The notes under the pieces were generated by a model. That model saw only the letters and a program-made list of their open reading frames with translations. It was not told the origin of the DNA and ran no database searches. The position numbers and the translations under genes are program-made. A stretch of DNA of 5,994 bases from JBCBKZ01 sp039026975 (lineage in GTDB: Bacteria > Bacteroidota > Bacteroidia > J057), in assembly GCA_039026975.1 (NCBI GenBank), contig JBCCLI010000404.1:1-5994 (forward strand), read 5' to 3'. Position 1 is the stretch's first letter, and every line of letters starts with the position of its first letter. Of the stretch, positions 5,537 through 5,994 are shown one piece after another.

Positions 5537-5994
5537 ATGATCAAAAACTATTTAGTCACGGCGCTCAGGGTATTAAACAAGCAGAAGTTTTTTACTACTG
5601 TAAATGTCCTTGGACTCGCTGTAGGGATTGCTTGCTGCATGATTATGCTGCTGTATGTAAAGAATGAAGTATCCTATGATAAGTATCATGCACATATAGA
5701 TCAGCTGTACCGTATTGTAGTTGATTTGAAATTTGGGGAAGTAGATGGACGTATGTCAGATTCTCCACCCCCTATGGCCCAGGCGCTCATAAACGATTTT
5801 CCCGAGGTGCTTAATGCAGGACGTACAGAGCAGCAGGGAGAGCGGTGGGTTTCTAGAGGGAGTAATGAAAGTGTGCTGATAGAAGATGTGGTGTATGTGG
5901 ATACCAGCATTTTTCAGATGTTCTCCTTTGAAGTCCTTTCAGGAGATCCAGTGAAGGCACTCAGCAATCCAGATTTAGTCGTTATCAGCCAAAG
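5537..5994 (+). CDS. Second MacB/FtsX-type ABC permease, N-terminal fragment, tandem paralogue
   Basis: The frame opens with MIKNYLVTALRVLNKQKFF and continues for 152 complete codons to the right edge. It holds TM1 (about 21-41, containing VGIACCMIMLLY) and the beginning of the MacB_PCD periplasmic domain, including HIDQLYRIVVDLKFGE and the VDTSIFQMFSFEVLSGDP motif (121-138). Aligned without gaps to the preceding permease it is identical at 119 of 152 residues, counted by eye. The start lies 63 bases after the previous stop. I see no terminator and no convincing promoter in that gap, so co-transcription is likely. The visible part is intact; the remaining ~650 residues, with both FtsX cores, would lie beyond the window. 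Substrate and ATPase partner are unknown. Confidence 0.93.
   Translation, partial: MIKNYLVTALRVLNKQKFFTTVNVLGLAVGIACCMIMLLYVKNEVSYDKYHAHIDQLYRIVVDLKFGEVDGRMSDSPPPMAQALINDFPEVLNAGRTEQQGERWVSRGSNESVLIEDVVYVDTSIFQMFSFEVLSGDPVKALSNPDLVVISQ

Overview
This window looks like chromosomal DNA of a Bacteroidota bacterium, probably of the Cytophagales/Flammeovirgaceae kind; that lineage is an inference. The supports are: the roughly 810-residue MacB/FtsX-type permeases with two permease halves, which are typical of this phylum and occur here in tandem; exported proteins whose signal peptides end just before Gln; gene starts without Shine-Dalgarno sequences; and a good match to the Bacteroidota promoter pattern (TTTG, 19 bases, TAnnTTTG) upstream of the first gene.

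Layout. (1) 1-303, minus strand: the first 101 codons of a GMC-family FAD oxidoreductase that runs off the left edge. (2) 304-414: a divergent intergenic region with a well-spaced promoter for the GMC gene. (3) 415-858, plus strand: a small stand-alone MOSC-domain protein. (4) 859-1281: a gene-free stretch between convergent genes. It holds a likely intrinsic terminator for the MOSC gene and a row of four short hairpins resembling dispersed REP-like intergenic repeats, two of them bracketed by an exact 10-base direct repeat. (5) 2893 down to 1282, minus strand: a two-gene operon encoding an exported YceI-family lipid-binding-type protein and then, 13 bases later, an exported SUMF1/FGE-fold protein that lacks the catalytic cysteine pair of true formylglycine-generating enzymes. 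(6) 2894-3037: divergent intergenic region. (7) 3038-5473, plus strand: a complete ABC-transporter permease of the MacB/FtsX type. (8) 5537-5994: the start of a second, closely related permease, cut by the right edge. Over the 152 codons visible, the two permeases are identical at about 78% of positions (ungapped count by eye), so this is a tandem duplication and may be the beginning of a longer array.

How the genes fit together. The YceI and SUMF1-like genes are almost certainly co-transcribed and both products are exported, so a shared envelope role is plausible but not shown. The permeases need an ABC ATPase partner that is not in the window. The GMC oxidoreductase and MOSC protein are divergent neighbours with no evident functional link. 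I found no mobile-element gene, CRISPR array, RNA gene or clearly new defence or biosynthetic system. The most interesting points are the cysteine-less SUMF1 protein paired with YceI, the tandem permease paralogues, and the hairpin-repeat cluster.
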